A DNA stretch of 64,000 nucleotides from Verrucomicrobiota bacterium JB022 (GTDB taxonomy: Bacteria; Verrucomicrobiota; Verrucomicrobiia; Opitutales; Oceanipulchritudinaceae), in the NCBI GenBank assembly GCA_030673845.1, contig JAUTCQ010000001.1:1-64000 (forward strand), given 5' to 3'. A program made the translations under genes and the position numbers. Under the pieces are notes generated by a model. The model saw only the letters and a program-made list of their open reading frames with translations. It searched no databases and had not been told where the DNA came from. Positions 18,488 through 30,020 of the stretch are shown here, in pieces; position 1 is the stretch's first letter, and each line of letters opens with the position of its first letter.

Positions 18488-18558
18488 CCTTCGCCCCCGT
18501 GGCGGGAGCGCTCCACGGCTCTCCCGCCACATCTCACCCTCCACCCCCCGCCTTCATC

Positions 18559-19299
18559 ATGACGCCCTCCACATCGATCACGCCACAAGTCCAGGCCTTG
18601 TTCCAGCTGCTCGTGCAGCGTAGTGAGCGCTCGGACTTCCTCTTCGCCTCCCCGGTGCCCACCCACGCCCTTACTCGCGAAGCCAAGGTGTGCATGTCGC
18701 GGTTCCTTGTTTTTGGGGCCGGGCGGCGTCAGCACCAGGCCCTCGTGGCCCTGTTGGCGGGGGCGGGCAATCAGGACGTGCTGGCCAGCGATTTCATCCT
18801 CCAGTTTGTCGAGCGCCTCTCCCGCCGGCGCGACGATTCCTTCCCGGATCTGGTGGCCTACCCCGGCCTCGACCTCAATACCCGCGAGAATCGGACCGAG
18901 GTGGCGCTCCACGCGCTCGATGTCGACTGGCTGGACCGGGCCGATCCGCTGACCACGGCCCTGATGGCCGATTTTCAACACTTTGTCTACGACGGTTTTG
19001 TAACCGTCCGCTCCAACGCGGGAGTGGTGCACCCTACGGTGCAGTTCCTCGGCTTGCCCGAGAAGCTGGCGCGCTCCTTCGATTCGCAAGGCTGGTTCCA
19101 CTGGTCGTTGCTGTTCGAGAAGCGGCTGCCGGAAAACGGGCCCCTTTCGCTGGGGCCCCTTCTGCCGCGGCGGGCCTTCGAGCTCCGGCTCCACCTGCCG
19201 CTCGTCTTGAGCGATCCCGATTTCGAGGCGTCGCTCGCTGCCCTGCAAACGATCCTCTACCGCTTCGCGGCCCACGCCTCCGAAGCCTACGGCATCTGA
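18559..19299 (+). CDS. Unknown protein with a degenerate M14 carboxypeptidase-like fold, copy A
   Basis: 246 aa from ATG 18559; no signal peptide, predicted cytoplasmic. SRFLVFGAGRRQHQALVALL followed by AGAGNQDVLASDFILQFVER aligns by eye with copy B ([40 protein letters not shown]), and ALMADFQHFVYDGFVTVRSN with the equivalent block of B. The order resembles the M14/succinylglutamate-desuccinylase fold, but the first zinc motif HxxE is absent. It lies between the sulfate-binding protein and its permeases, so a role in sulfate uptake or its control is likely but unproven. Confidence 0.75.
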   Translation: MTPSTSITPQVQALFQLLVQRSERSDFLFASPVPTHALTREAKVCMSRFLVFGAGRRQHQALVALLAGAGNQDVLASDFILQFVERLSRRRDDSFPDLVAYPGLDLNTRENRTEVALHALDVDWLDRADPLTTALMADFQHFVYDGFVTVRSNAGVVHPTVQFLGLPEKLARSFDSQGWFHWSLLFEKRLPENGPLSLGPLLPRRAFELRLHLPLVLSDPDFEASLAALQTILYRFAAHASEAYGI

Positions 19300-19320
19300 A
19301 CCCACTCACCCTTCGATACC

Positions 19321-20058
19321 ATGAAGCACATCGAACATTTGCATCCCGAGTTTCGCGAACAAGCCCGTGCGCTCCTCAGCGGCTTTGTCGAGCACTGCGA
19401 GTTTTCCCGCACGCTCGTCGGCGACATCCGCCACTTCATCCACTTTGGCGGGCGCAAATACGGCCTGCCCATCTTCACGGTCTTCGGCCCGCCACACCCC
19501 GATCTGGAGACCCACTTTATCGGGCTGGTGGGGCACAACCAAGGCCGCGACACCACGCTGCCGGAGATCCTCATGCAGCTGATCGAGCGGCTCGCGCTGC
19601 AGCCCCGCGTGGCGACCGGCACCGTGCTGCGCGTGTTGCCCGTGGCCGACCCGGTGGGCTTCGAAGGCGATGCTGCCGCGAGCCCGGAGCTGGCCGCGTT
19701 GCTCGACCGCCAGATCGACGCCTTCCACACCTCGGCCCTCGACGGCGTAGTGAGCATCCGGACTTCGACCGACGATGCGCTGCATGTGAAAGTGGCCGGC
19801 CCTTCGCCCGTCCGCCAGGCCGTGCGTCGCTCCTGGGACGCCCTCGATCGCCTCCTGTCGGAAGACACCATCGTCGCGGAGGGCGCGAGCCTGCGGCTGT
19901 TGGAAGCCCCCGCCGAAGGCCCCTGGGAAGTGGAAATCGCCGTGCCCCGTAGTTGGGCCTCCAACCTCGCGGTCCACTGGATCAGCCAACTGCTGGTCGT
20001 TTTCCTGCGGGCGCATGCGGAGGCACAACTCCATGCCCTGCCCGAGCTCGCCGAATAA
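19321..20058 (+). CDS. Unknown protein with a degenerate M14 carboxypeptidase-like fold, copy B
   Basis: 245 aa, no signal peptide. [20 protein letters not shown] sits where M14 enzymes have GxHGxE, and [17 protein letters not shown] sits where they have the PxxNPDGxE-type loop. The histidine of GHN remains, but the glutamate ligand is replaced and the later histidine ligand is not evident. It is a paralogue of the preceding gene, 21 nt away, and is followed after 20 nt by cysT. Most likely a non-catalytic binding or regulatory protein; this is inference from lost residues and context. Confidence 0.75.
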   Translation: MKHIEHLHPEFREQARALLSGFVEHCEFSRTLVGDIRHFIHFGGRKYGLPIFTVFGPPHPDLETHFIGLVGHNQGRDTTLPEILMQLIERLALQPRVATGTVLRVLPVADPVGFEGDAAASPELAALLDRQIDAFHTSALDGVVSIRTSTDDALHVKVAGPSPVRQAVRRSWDALDRLLSEDTIVAEGASLRLLEAPAEGPWEVEIAVPRSWASNLAVHWISQLLVVFLRAHAEAQLHALPELAE

Positions 20059-20078
20059 CGCGCGTTAAACCCGATCCC

Positions 20079-20927
20079 ATGTCATCGACCCCCTCCAACT
20101 ACCCTCGCCGGGCGCGCCTGCCCGGCTTTGGGCTCACGCTGGGGCTCACCCTCAGCTACCTCGGGCTGGTGGTGCTCATCCCGCTTTCCGCCCTGTTTCT
20201 CAAAGCCTCCGGGCTTGGGCTGGGCGGCCTGTGGGCCGAGCTATCGCAGCCTCGGGTGCTGGCCGCGCTCCGGCTTTCGTTCCTCACCGCCTTCATCGCC
20301 GGCCTCGTCAACGTGGTCGGCGGCACGGCGGTGGCCTGGGTGCTCACGCGCTACCAGTTCCCGGGGCGACGCCTGGTGGACGCGGCGATCGACTTGCCGT
20401 TTGCGCTGCCGACTGCCGTCGCGGGCATCTCGCTCACCGCGCTCTACGCCCGCAACGGCTGGTTCGGCTCGGTGCTGGAGCCGCTGGGCCTCAAGGTGGC
20501 GTTTGCGCCCGCCGGTATTGTGATCGCGCTGATCTTCATCGGCCTGCCGTTTGCGGTGCGCACCGTGCAGCCTGTGCTCGAGAATTTCGAGGCTGAGCTG
20601 GAGGAAGCCTCCGCCACGCTGGGCGCGAGCCGCAGCCAGACGATCCGCCGCGTGATCCTGCCGGCCCTGTTGCCCGCGATTCTCACGGGTTTTGCGCTCT
20701 CGTTTGCCCGTGGGGTGGGGGAATACGGCTCGGTCGTCTTTATCTCCGGCAACATGCCGATGCGCACCGAAATCGCGCCCCTGCTCATCATCACCCAGCT
20801 CGAGCAATACAGCTACGAGGGGGCGACGGCCATCGCGGTGGCGATGCTCGTCGTTTCCTTCCTCTGCCTCTTCGTGATCAACCTCCTGCAACGCTGGGCC
20901 AGCCGCCGCCTCGGCCATAGCGCCTAA
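20079..20927 (+). CDS. cysT: Sulfate ABC transporter permease CysT (CysU)
   Basis: 282 aa from ATG 20079, inner-membrane protein with about six transmembrane helices. [20 protein letters not shown] is conserved in CysT. The EAA loop reads [20 protein letters not shown] and contacts Cys[20 protein letters not shown] is a further family motif. The frame is open upstream to 19953, but that part overlaps copy B and lacks similarity. Confidence 0.95.
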   Translation: MSSTPSNYPRRARLPGFGLTLGLTLSYLGLVVLIPLSALFLKASGLGLGGLWAELSQPRVLAALRLSFLTAFIAGLVNVVGGTAVAWVLTRYQFPGRRLVDAAIDLPFALPTAVAGISLTALYARNGWFGSVLEPLGLKVAFAPAGIVIALIFIGLPFAVRTVQPVLENFEAELEEASATLGASRSQTIRRVILPALLPAILTGFALSFARGVGEYGSVVFISGNMPMRTEIAPLLIITQLEQYSYEGATAIAVAMLVVSFLCLFVINLLQRWASRRLGHSA

Positions 20928-20949
20928 GCCCTTCAATTTTCTTCATCCC

Positions 20950-21870
20950 ATGGCAGGTTCCCTACCATCCTTTAGCCGCCGCAGCGGCCCCGCCCGGGCG
21001 GTCGACGACCCCCGCTGGCTACGCTGGTCGCTGTTCGGCTTCGTTTTCACCTTTCTGGTGCTCGTGCTCGTGGCTCCCTTGGGCGCCGTATTTGCCGAGG
21101 CCTTTCGCAAGGGCGTCGAGCTGTTTTGCGCGACCTTTCAGGATCCCGACGCGCAACATGCGATTTACCTGACGCTGCTCGTGGCGGTGATCAGTGTGCC
21201 GCTCAACCTCGTGTTCGGCCTGGTGGCCAGCTGGCTGATCGCCAAGCACGACTTTGCGGGCAAGAGCTTCCTGCTCACGCTGATCGACTTGCCCTTCTCG
21301 GTCTCGCCGGTGATCGCGGGCCTGATCTTCGTGCTGCTCTTTGGCGCGCACGGTTTTCTGGGCCCCTGGCTCGATTCGATGGGCGTGCAGATCGTTTTTG
21401 CGGTGCCGGGCATCGTGCTGGCGACCGTCTTCATCACCTTCCCCTTTGTCGCGCGTGAGCTGATCCCAGCGATGCAGGCCACCGGGCGCGAGGAAGAGCA
21501 GGCCGCCTACCTCCTGGGCGCGAGCGGCTGGCAGATCTTCTGGCGCGTCACCCTGCCCAACGTGCGCTGGGCATTGCTCTACGGCGTGCTGCTCTGCAAT
21601 GCGCGGGCCATGGGCGAGTTCGGTGCCGTCTCGGTCGTCTCCGGCCACATCCGGGGCATGACCAACACCGTGCCGCTGCACGTCGAGATTCTTTACAACG
21701 AATACAATTTCGTGGCCGCCTTCGCCATGGCGACATCTCTGGCGCTGCTGGCCCTCCTCACCCTCGCGGGCAAGTCGCTGATCGAATGGCGCCTCGCCCG
21801 CAACGCCGAGCTGCGCGAGAAGATGCGCCGGCCCGACAACACGCCCCTCCATCAGCTTTCCGTATCATGA
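20950..21870 (+). CDS. cysW: Sulfate ABC transporter permease CysW
   Basis: 306 aa, six or so membrane helices. [20 protein letters not shown], the EAA-type loop [20 protein letters not shown] and [19 protein letters not shown] identify CysW, the partner of CysT. It begins 22 nt after cysT, and its stop codon overlaps the cysA start (ATGA), indicating translational coupling. Confidence 0.95.
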   Translation: MAGSLPSFSRRSGPARAVDDPRWLRWSLFGFVFTFLVLVLVAPLGAVFAEAFRKGVELFCATFQDPDAQHAIYLTLLVAVISVPLNLVFGLVASWLIAKHDFAGKSFLLTLIDLPFSVSPVIAGLIFVLLFGAHGFLGPWLDSMGVQIVFAVPGIVLATVFITFPFVARELIPAMQATGREEEQAAYLLGASGWQIFWRVTLPNVRWALLYGVLLCNARAMGEFGAVSVVSGHIRGMTNTVPLHVEILYNEYNFVAAFAMATSLALLALLTLAGKSLIEWRLARNAELREKMRRPDNTPLHQLSVS

Positions 21871-22922
21871 GCATCGAAGCCCTCAACATCTCCAAGACCT
21901 TCGGCACGACCAAGGCGCTCAACGACGTGTCTCTGCACGTGAAGAAGGGCAACCTTGTGGCGCTCGTCGGCCCCTCCGGCTCGGGCAAGACAACCCTGCT
22001 CCGCATCCTGGCGGGCCTCGAAACGCCCGACCGCGGCAGCGGTGCCCTGCGCTTCCACGGCGAAGACGTCAGCCACACCACGGCGCGCGAACGCCGCGTG
22101 GGCATGGTCTTCCAGCACTACGCGCTCTTTCGCCACATGACGGTGGCCGACAACATCGCCTTCGGCCTCACCGTGCGCAAGGCCAAGGAGCGACCGGCGC
22201 GCGACGAGATCCGGGACCGCGTGCAGGAGCTGCTGCGCCTCGTGCAGCTCGCCGATTATGGCAACCGCCTGCCGCACCAGCTCTCGGGCGGTCAACGGCA
22301 ACGGGTCGCGCTGGCCCGCGCGCTGGCGATCCGCCCCGGCATCCTGTTGCTCGACGAGCCCTTCGGCGCGCTCGACGCCAAGGTGCGCAAGGACTTGCGC
22401 CGCTGGCTGCGCCAGTTCCACGAAGAGATTCAGTTGACGACCGTCTTCGTCACCCACGACCAGGAGGAAGCGCTGGAGCTGGCCGACGAGGTGGTGGTGA
22501 TGAACCAGGCGAAGATCGAGCAGGTCGGCCCGCCGCAGGAAGTCTTCGACCATCCCGAGTCGCCCTTCGTGATCGAGTTCATGGGCAACGTCAATCGCGT
22601 CACCGCCGGGCTCGGCCACGTGCGGATCGACTCCAAGGAGAGCCTCTACGTGCGCCCGCACGACATCGAGCTGCTGGAGCAGCCCGGCAAGACGGGCGTC
22701 GACGCGCGCGTGCTCCATATCTTCTCCGCCGGCAGCGTCGGGCGAGTGACGCTGGAACGCGTGGGTGCGGGCGAGATCCTCGAAGCCGAAGTGCCGCGGG
22801 CGGAGCTCGACCACCTCAAGCTCAAGACCGGGCAAGTGGTGGGCCTGCGCTTCCGCCACATTCGGCTTTTTGCCACCGGCGCGGAGGGTCGCCGCCAGTT
22901 GGTGGAGCAGGAGGTCGGCTGA
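21867..22922 (+). CDS. cysA: Sulfate ABC transporter ATP-binding protein
   Basis: 351 aa from ATG 21867, overlapping the cysW stop by 4 nt. Walker A is [12 protein letters not shown], the Q-loop lies in [10 protein letters not shown], the ABC signature is [15 protein letters not shown], and Walker B is [12 protein letters not shown]. The H-loop is [17 protein letters not shown]-terminal TOBE-like region (from about residue 255) follows. It powers sulfate/thiosulfate import and is the last gene of the operon; a strong hairpin follows. Confidence 0.95.
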   Translation: MSIEALNISKTFGTTKALNDVSLHVKKGNLVALVGPSGSGKTTLLRILAGLETPDRGSGALRFHGEDVSHTTARERRVGMVFQHYALFRHMTVADNIAFGLTVRKAKERPARDEIRDRVQELLRLVQLADYGNRLPHQLSGGQRQRVALARALAIRPGILLLDEPFGALDAKVRKDLRRWLRQFHEEIQLTTVFVTHDQEEALELADEVVVMNQAKIEQVGPPQEVFDHPESPFVIEFMGNVNRVTAGLGHVRIDSKESLYVRPHDIELLEQPGKTGVDARVLHIFSAGSVGRVTLERVGAGEILEAEVPRAELDHLKLKTGQVVGLRFRHIRLFATGAEGRRQLVEQEVG

Positions 22923-22936
22923 TACAAATCAACGCG

Positions 22937-22964
22937 CGGTCGCCGATTCCAGAATCGGCGACCG
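22937..22964 (+). terminator. Perfect hairpin after cysA
   Basis: CGGTCGCCGATTC and GAATCGGCGACCG pair perfectly (13 bp) around a CA centre, 14 nt past the cysA stop. There is no U-run after it, so it may act as a 3'-end stabiliser or a factor-assisted terminator rather than a classic intrinsic one. Confidence 0.6.
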
Positions 22965-22971
22965 TAAATAC

Positions 22972-23009
22972 TGGGTAAAAATACTCATATAGATTGAGTA
23001 AAAATACTC
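22972..23009. promoter_or_regulatory. Tandem operator-like repeats upstream of PEP-CTERM gene
   Basis: TGGGTAAAAATACTC (22972-22986) and TGAGTAAAAATACTC (22995-23009) are near-identical direct repeats 23 bp apart. The second contains the perfect inverted repeat GAGTA-AAAA-TACTC. They sit 23 nt before the ATG of the PEP-CTERM gene and look like binding sites for a dimeric regulator, or overlap its promoter. Confidence 0.5.
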
Positions 23010-23031
23010 TAATTGCTATGATCTAGGCCCT

Positions 23032-23673
23032 ATGTCTAAGATTATCATGATTATCGGCGCCGCTTTGCTCGGCGCCATTTCGTCTCATTCCGTCTCCGCC
23101 TCCGTAAACATCCTCGGGAATTACCCGCCGGCCAACGACTACTTCAGCAGCACGATTTCCGCTGGGGTTGGCCAGAAAGGAGTGCTCTTTACCATGCCGG
23201 AGCTCAGCTACACCGTCGATGCCGTTACGCTGCAGTTGGGCGGCTACAACTCATCCTTCGATACGGCAGCCATTGGCTTTTATGCCGATAGCGAGGGCAT
23301 GCCTGACGCCTTGGTGGGCATGTTGCAGGCTCCTTCCTCCGATTCCGATACGATCGCAGACTTCACCTTCACGCCCACCTCGACCCTGACGCTCTCCGCC
23401 AACACGACCTACTGGCTCATGATCGACACCACCGCAGGCGGTTTTGACTGGATGGCGGCGCATATTGAAAGTACGCCGGGTGGTGAGGCTACCTACCTGG
23501 GCCACTACTTCTCCAACACCAATGGCGCGACTTACGGTGGCTCGAGCACGTTGAACACCTTCCAGATACTGGGCACGGAAGTCGCAGCCGTCCCGGAACC
23601 GGCGGAATACGCGGCCCTGCTTGGCCTCGGCACGCTCGGCTTTGTCGCCTGGCGCCGCCGTCGCAACGCATAG
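23032..23673 (+). CDS. PEP-CTERM sorting-domain protein (choice-of-anchor type)
   Basis: 213 aa. A signal peptide (MSKIIMIIGAALLGAISSHSVSA) precedes a beta-rich extracellular domain with YTVDAVTLQLGGYN and TTYWLMIDTTAGGFDWM, a pattern seen in choice-of-anchor exported domains. The C-terminus VPEPAEYAALLGLGTLGFVA then RRRRNA is the PEP-CTERM signal: VPEP, hydrophobic span, arginine cluster. It would be processed by an exosortase (none in the window) and displayed on the surface or in the matrix. Upstream tandem repeats and a downstream terminator make it a single-gene unit. Confidence 0.88.
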   Translation: MSKIIMIIGAALLGAISSHSVSASVNILGNYPPANDYFSSTISAGVGQKGVLFTMPELSYTVDAVTLQLGGYNSSFDTAAIGFYADSEGMPDALVGMLQAPSSDSDTIADFTFTPTSTLTLSANTTYWLMIDTTAGGFDWMAAHIESTPGGEATYLGHYFSNTNGATYGGSSTLNTFQILGTEVAAVPEPAEYAALLGLGTLGFVAWRRRRNA

Positions 23674-23706
23674 CCCCTCCCGAGCAACGCTTTGCTCTTA
23701 TCAAAA

Positions 23707-23734
23707 AAGCCTCCCGGCGATCCGGGAGGCTTTT
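23707..23734. terminator. Bidirectional-type terminator
   Basis: AAGCCTCCCGG and CCGGGAGGCTT form a perfect 11-bp stem with a 4-nt CGAT loop. It is followed by TT on the plus strand and preceded by AAAAAA, so it would give a U-run on the minus strand too. It lies between the convergent PEP-CTERM and YceI genes and could serve both. Confidence 0.85.
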
Positions 23735-23769
23735 CAAATTTTACGGGCTGAATAGAGCAGGCGGGCAGT

Positions 23770-24357
23770 TTACTTTTCGCCGCCGCGCTTGGCCTGGATG
23801 TTGAGTTCGATTTCGACTTCGTCGCCCACCATACCGGAGCCGTAGGTGATGCCCCAGTCGGAGCGCTTGATCTTGGTTTCGGCTTCCCAGCCGGAGACCA
23901 TCTGGCCGTTGCGGCCTTCCATTTCGCCGAGGTATTCGAGGTCGAGCGTCACCTGCTTGGTCACGCCGGCCATGGTGAGGTTGCCCGTCACCTTGAACTC
24001 GTCCTTGTCATCATCGTCTTGCTCCCACTTGGTGGATTCGAAGGTGATGGTGGGGTTCTTGGGGGCGTTGAAGAAATCTTCGTTTTGGAGGTGCGCATCG
24101 CGGTCGGAGTTGCGGGTGTCGACCGAGGCGACCTGGATTTCGCCCACCACCTTGCTCTTCTCCGGGTGATCCTTGTCGAAGTGGATCTCACCGGTGAAGT
24201 TCTGGAAGGCTCCAGGGACTTGGTTGAGGAAGTGGCGCACCTTGAAGTTCACGCCCGAGTGAACCGGGTCTACCTTGTAAACAAGGACTTCGGCCTGGGC
24301 CCAGGAGGCCGCGGCGAGGAGGGACATGCTGACGAGAGACGTTAATTTTGTCTTCAT
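23770..24357 (-). CDS. YceI-family periplasmic protein
   Basis: 195 aa from ATG 24357 with signal peptide (MKTKLTSLVSMSLLAAASWAQA). YKVDPVHSGVNFKVRHFLNQ is the YceI opening, and FKVTGNLTMAGVTKQVTLDL is the lipocalin-like middle strand pair. The family binds isoprenoid-type lipids in the periplasm; the ligand here is unknown. It lies at the end of a queA-sigma-anti-sigma-yceI series on one strand, 26 nt after the anti-sigma gene, suggesting it is a target or co-regulated member of that ECF system. Confidence 0.92.
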   Translation of the reverse strand: MKTKLTSLVSMSLLAAASWAQAEVLVYKVDPVHSGVNFKVRHFLNQVPGAFQNFTGEIHFDKDHPEKSKVVGEIQVASVDTRNSDRDAHLQNEDFFNAPKNPTITFESTKWEQDDDDKDEFKVTGNLTMAGVTKQVTLDLEYLGEMEGRNGQMVSGWEAETKIKRSDWGITYGSGMVGDEVEIELNIQAKRGGEK

Positions 24358-24383
24358 ACCAAGATATTTATAGCCGGATTCGA

Positions 24384-25172
24384 TTAAATGGAAAGTATCT
24401 TTCTCACATTTTTCTCCGGCGCCTTGGTCGTCATGATGTAGACCTGGTCGGGCGTGGTCCAGATGACGCAGCAATGGTCGTTGATCTTGGCCAGGCGAGG
24501 CTGCGGCAGGTCTTCGAGCCAAGGCATGTCGGCTCGGTTCATGGTAAAGAGGTGGTAGAGGTCTTCGTCTTTCTTGAAGCAGACGAGGCCGGTGCCGACG
24601 CCTTTGATCTTGAAGCTTTCGCAGGCCACGCTCGACTTTTTGTCCAGCTCGCCCGGCAAGGCGGCAGGGGTGGGGCTGTGGTGGGCCTGGAGGAAGGAGA
24701 CGAGGCGCTCGTAATTGTTGTCGATCACGCGCGTATCGCCCGGCTCACTATACTCTTCGGCGGCGGCGAGGAGGGCGTAGACGTCGGGCGGCAACTGCTC
24801 CCGGCCCTGGTTGGGCGGGAAAAAGAAGGTGTAGCCGAGCGCGAAGAACATCACGACGGCGGCCGCCGCGCCGAGCAGCACCGGGTGGATCCACCAGAAA
24901 GGCGTGCGGGGTGGGTAGGCGTTGGCTGGCGCCGCTGCGGGCTTCTCGCGGGCTTCCAGCTGGGCGAGGATCGAATCGGCCAGCCCGGCGGGGACGGGGG
25001 AGGAGCGGAGCGCCTGGCCGATGGCATCGTCAAACGCCTGCTCGGCCTCGACCTCGGCTTGCAGTTCCGGGTCGCGGGTCAGGCGTGCACGCAGGGGCTC
25101 CAGTTCGGGCGCTTTGTCGTCGCGGCCGGGCTGATACACATGCTTCCAGTTGAGGCTGTCTTCCTGATCCAT
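24384..25172 (-). CDS. Probable anti-sigma factor (single-pass membrane protein)
   Basis: 262 aa. The N-terminal cytosolic part (about 1-90) is charged and contains EVEAEQAFDDAIGQALRSSP, as in zinc-less anti-sigma domains; no HxxxCxxC motif is seen. One transmembrane segment (HPVLLGAAAAVVMFFALGYT) is at about residues 95-115. The C-terminal about 150 residues would be periplasmic, with ACESFKIKGVGTGLVCFKKD carrying two cysteines. It lies 45 nt after the ECF sigma gene. The function is inferred mainly from context. Confidence 0.75.
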   Translation of the reverse strand: MDQEDSLNWKHVYQPGRDDKAPELEPLRARLTRDPELQAEVEAEQAFDDAIGQALRSSPVPAGLADSILAQLEAREKPAAAPANAYPPRTPFWWIHPVLLGAAAAVVMFFALGYTFFFPPNQGREQLPPDVYALLAAAEEYSEPGDTRVIDNNYERLVSFLQAHHSPTPAALPGELDKKSSVACESFKIKGVGTGLVCFKKDEDLYHLFTMNRADMPWLEDLPQPRLAKINDHCCVIWTTPDQVYIMTTKAPEKNVRKILSI

Positions 25173-25217
25173 GGCTTATTCCCAGAGGGTCATTCGTAGG
25201 AGCGGCTAGGCGGCTAC

Positions 25218-25724
25218 TTATTTCTCCCGTTCGGTCAAAATCTTCTTCAATTGAGCTTTACCGCGCGACAAGCGGGACATGACGGTGCCCATCGGGATGT
25301 CGAGGATGTCGGCTATCTCCTTGTAGGCCAGGTCTTCCAGGTAAAAGAGCGAGAGCGGCGCGCGGTAAATTTCGTCGACCGCTTCGAGCGCTTCGACTGC
25401 GGCTTTGGAATCGTAGCGGCGGGCGACTTGGGGGGCTTCGGGCGGTGTTTCCAGCTCCAGCAGCTCGGGCTCGAGCGCGGTCGTCTGCTTGTTCTTGCGG
25501 TGCACGCGCAAAAACTCGCGGTAGAGGGTGGTGAAGAGCCACGACTTTACCTTGTCGAGCTCGCGCAAGGTATGGCCCTTTTCCGCCCAGCGCAGGAAAG
25601 TCTGCTGCACGAGATCGGAGGCATCGTCCTGATTGCGCGTCAGGCTCACGGCAAAGCGGAAGAGATTCTGGTAGTGATTCTCGACCAGTTGCCGGAAGTC
25701 GGGCGATGTGGTGGCAGCGGGCAT
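25218..25724 (-). CDS. ECF RNA polymerase sigma factor
   Basis: 168 aa. Region 2: YQNLFRFAVSLTRNQDDASD followed by LVQQTFLRWAEKG. Region 4: VDEIYRAPLSLFYLEDLAYK and IPMGTVMSRLSRGKAQL, the typical HTH that reads the -35 box. It would direct transcription of an envelope-related regulon and be held by the membrane anti-sigma encoded next. The start codon is 3 nt after the queA stop, so it shares a transcript with queA. Confidence 0.93.
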   Translation of the reverse strand: MPAATTSPDFRQLVENHYQNLFRFAVSLTRNQDDASDLVQQTFLRWAEKGHTLRELDKVKSWLFTTLYREFLRVHRKNKQTTALEPELLELETPPEAPQVARRYDSKAAVEALEAVDEIYRAPLSLFYLEDLAYKEIADILDIPMGTVMSRLSRGKAQLKKILTEREK

Positions 25725-25727
25725 GGC

Positions 25728-26798
25728 TTAGAGGATCAGCATGGCGTCACCATAGCTGTAAAAGCGATACTTCATTTCCAGCGCGTCGCGGTAGAGCGCC
25801 TTCAGCCACTCGATGCCGTCCATCGACCCCGGGGTGAGGATGCCGGCGATGAGGCACATCAGCGTTGAGCGCGGCAGGTGAAAGTTGGTGATCATCGCAT
25901 CGACGTGGAAGGCCGGGGCGGGCGGATAGATGAAGATGTTCGCCTCCCCGGTGTAGGGCCCCGTCTCGCCGCTGCGGCTGGCGGGCTGGCGGAAGTAGTC
26001 TTCGATCGCGCGAAGGGTTGTCGTGCCCACCGCGAGCTTGCGTGCGCCATCCTGTGCATGCAGGGCCGCACGGGTCTCGGCCGAGAGGTGATAGGCCTCG
26101 CTGTGCATCGGGTGGTCTTCGATCCGCTCGGTCTTCACCGGGCGGAAGGTGCCGAGGCCCACCTCCAGGCGCAGGTCGTGGAAGGCGTGCCCCTGGGCGG
26201 CCAACTGGTCGAGCAGGGTGGGGGTAAAGTGCAGGCCTGCGGTCGGGGCGGCCACGGCGTTGGGGTGCGTCGGGTCGGCAAACACCGTCTGGTAGCGCTG
26301 GAGGTCTTCCGGGCGGTTGCCTTGCGGGCGCTCGATGTAATGAGGCAGAGGCAGCTCGCCGATCGCGTGCGCCAGGTCTACCACCGATTCCGCACCTTGC
26401 AGGTCGAAGCGGACCCGGGCGCGGCCCTCGTCGTCTTTGGCCCGGACTTCGGCCTCGAAGGCCCCGGGCAAGCCGAAGGTCGCGCCGATGGGCAGTCGCC
26501 GGCCCGGCTTGACCAGGCACCACCACTCACCGGCCTCGGCCGCAGGGCGCAACAACAGGCACTCGACCGCGCCGCCACTGGGCCGCCGGGCCTGGAGACG
26601 GGCCGGAAGCACGCTGACGTTGTTGCGGAAAAAGCGCGTTTTGCCCGGCAACAGCTCGGCGAGTTCGTAAAAGAAGCGATGCTCATGCGTCCGCCGGGCA
26701 CGGTCGACCACGAGCAGCCGCGACGCATCGCGCTGCTGGGCCGGGCTCTGCGCAATAGCCTCCGGCGGTAGTTCATAATCGAAAAGGGAGGTGTCCAA
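25728..26798 (-). CDS. queA: S-adenosylmethionine:tRNA ribosyltransferase-isomerase
   Basis: 356 aa with a TTG start at 26798, giving DTSLFDYELPPEAIAQSPAQ, the family's exact N-terminus; a longer ATG frame from 26876 adds an unrelated arginine-rich tail. QueA transfers the ribosyl part of SAM to preQ1 in tRNA during queuosine synthesis. Conserved blocks are PLPHYIERP, YQTVFADPTHPNAVAAPTAG, EVGLGTFRPV, DHPMHSE and ITNFHLPRSTLMCLIA, ending in FYSYGDAML. It heads an operon with an ECF sigma factor, an anti-sigma and YceI, an unusual partnership. Confidence 0.93.
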   Translation of the reverse strand: MDTSLFDYELPPEAIAQSPAQQRDASRLLVVDRARRTHEHRFFYELAELLPGKTRFFRNNVSVLPARLQARRPSGGAVECLLLRPAAEAGEWWCLVKPGRRLPIGATFGLPGAFEAEVRAKDDEGRARVRFDLQGAESVVDLAHAIGELPLPHYIERPQGNRPEDLQRYQTVFADPTHPNAVAAPTAGLHFTPTLLDQLAAQGHAFHDLRLEVGLGTFRPVKTERIEDHPMHSEAYHLSAETRAALHAQDGARKLAVGTTTLRAIEDYFRQPASRSGETGPYTGEANIFIYPPAPAFHVDAMITNFHLPRSTLMCLIAGILTPGSMDGIEWLKALYRDALEMKYRFYSYGDAMLIL

Positions 26799-26997
26799 CG
26801 CGGCGGGAGTATCGTGGCGGAGCCGCTGCGATGGCAAGCCTCTTGCTAAGCAGGAGCGATGAGAATGGCTTCGCATTTGTTGAATTACCCGCTTTGCTAA
26901 CGCCCCACGCCGTTTTTTCGTTCGACCTGCCCAAAGGCACTACCTTAGATCGTCTCTGCGCGCGTGGATCAGCTCCTTGACCGCCCAACTTCCCCAC

Positions 26998-29856
<2,859 letters not shown>

Positions 29857-29886
29857 TGCACAGCGTCAAAAGGCCTTGGATTGATC

Positions 29887-30010
29887 ACCAAAAGCGCAGA
29901 GCCCGCGAAAGCTCCGCGCCTCTCCTGAAGATTCTCAAACTCGAATAGAAAACTGCGTCGAGGCGTCTATCTACCGCTTTCCTGACCCCTTTTTCTGCCT
30001 TTTCTGGTTA
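29887..30010. repeat. Inverted-repeat element, CAGAGAAGGCAGA family, degenerate copy
   Basis: The right arm 29977-30010 (TTCCTGACCCC, then TTTTTCTGCCTTTTCTGGTT) is nearly the same as at 8243 and 57159. The left arm 29887-29910 (ACCAAAAGCGCAGAGCCCGC) is a decayed complement. It fills the gap between the convergent kinase and dGTPase-like genes. Confidence 0.55.
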
Positions 30011-30020
30011 AAAGAAAATT

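Noticed and set aside
26799-26876. Longer queA starting at ATG 26876
   Set aside because: The extra 26 residues are arginine-rich and unlike QueA, whose conserved N-terminus begins at the TTG of 26798.
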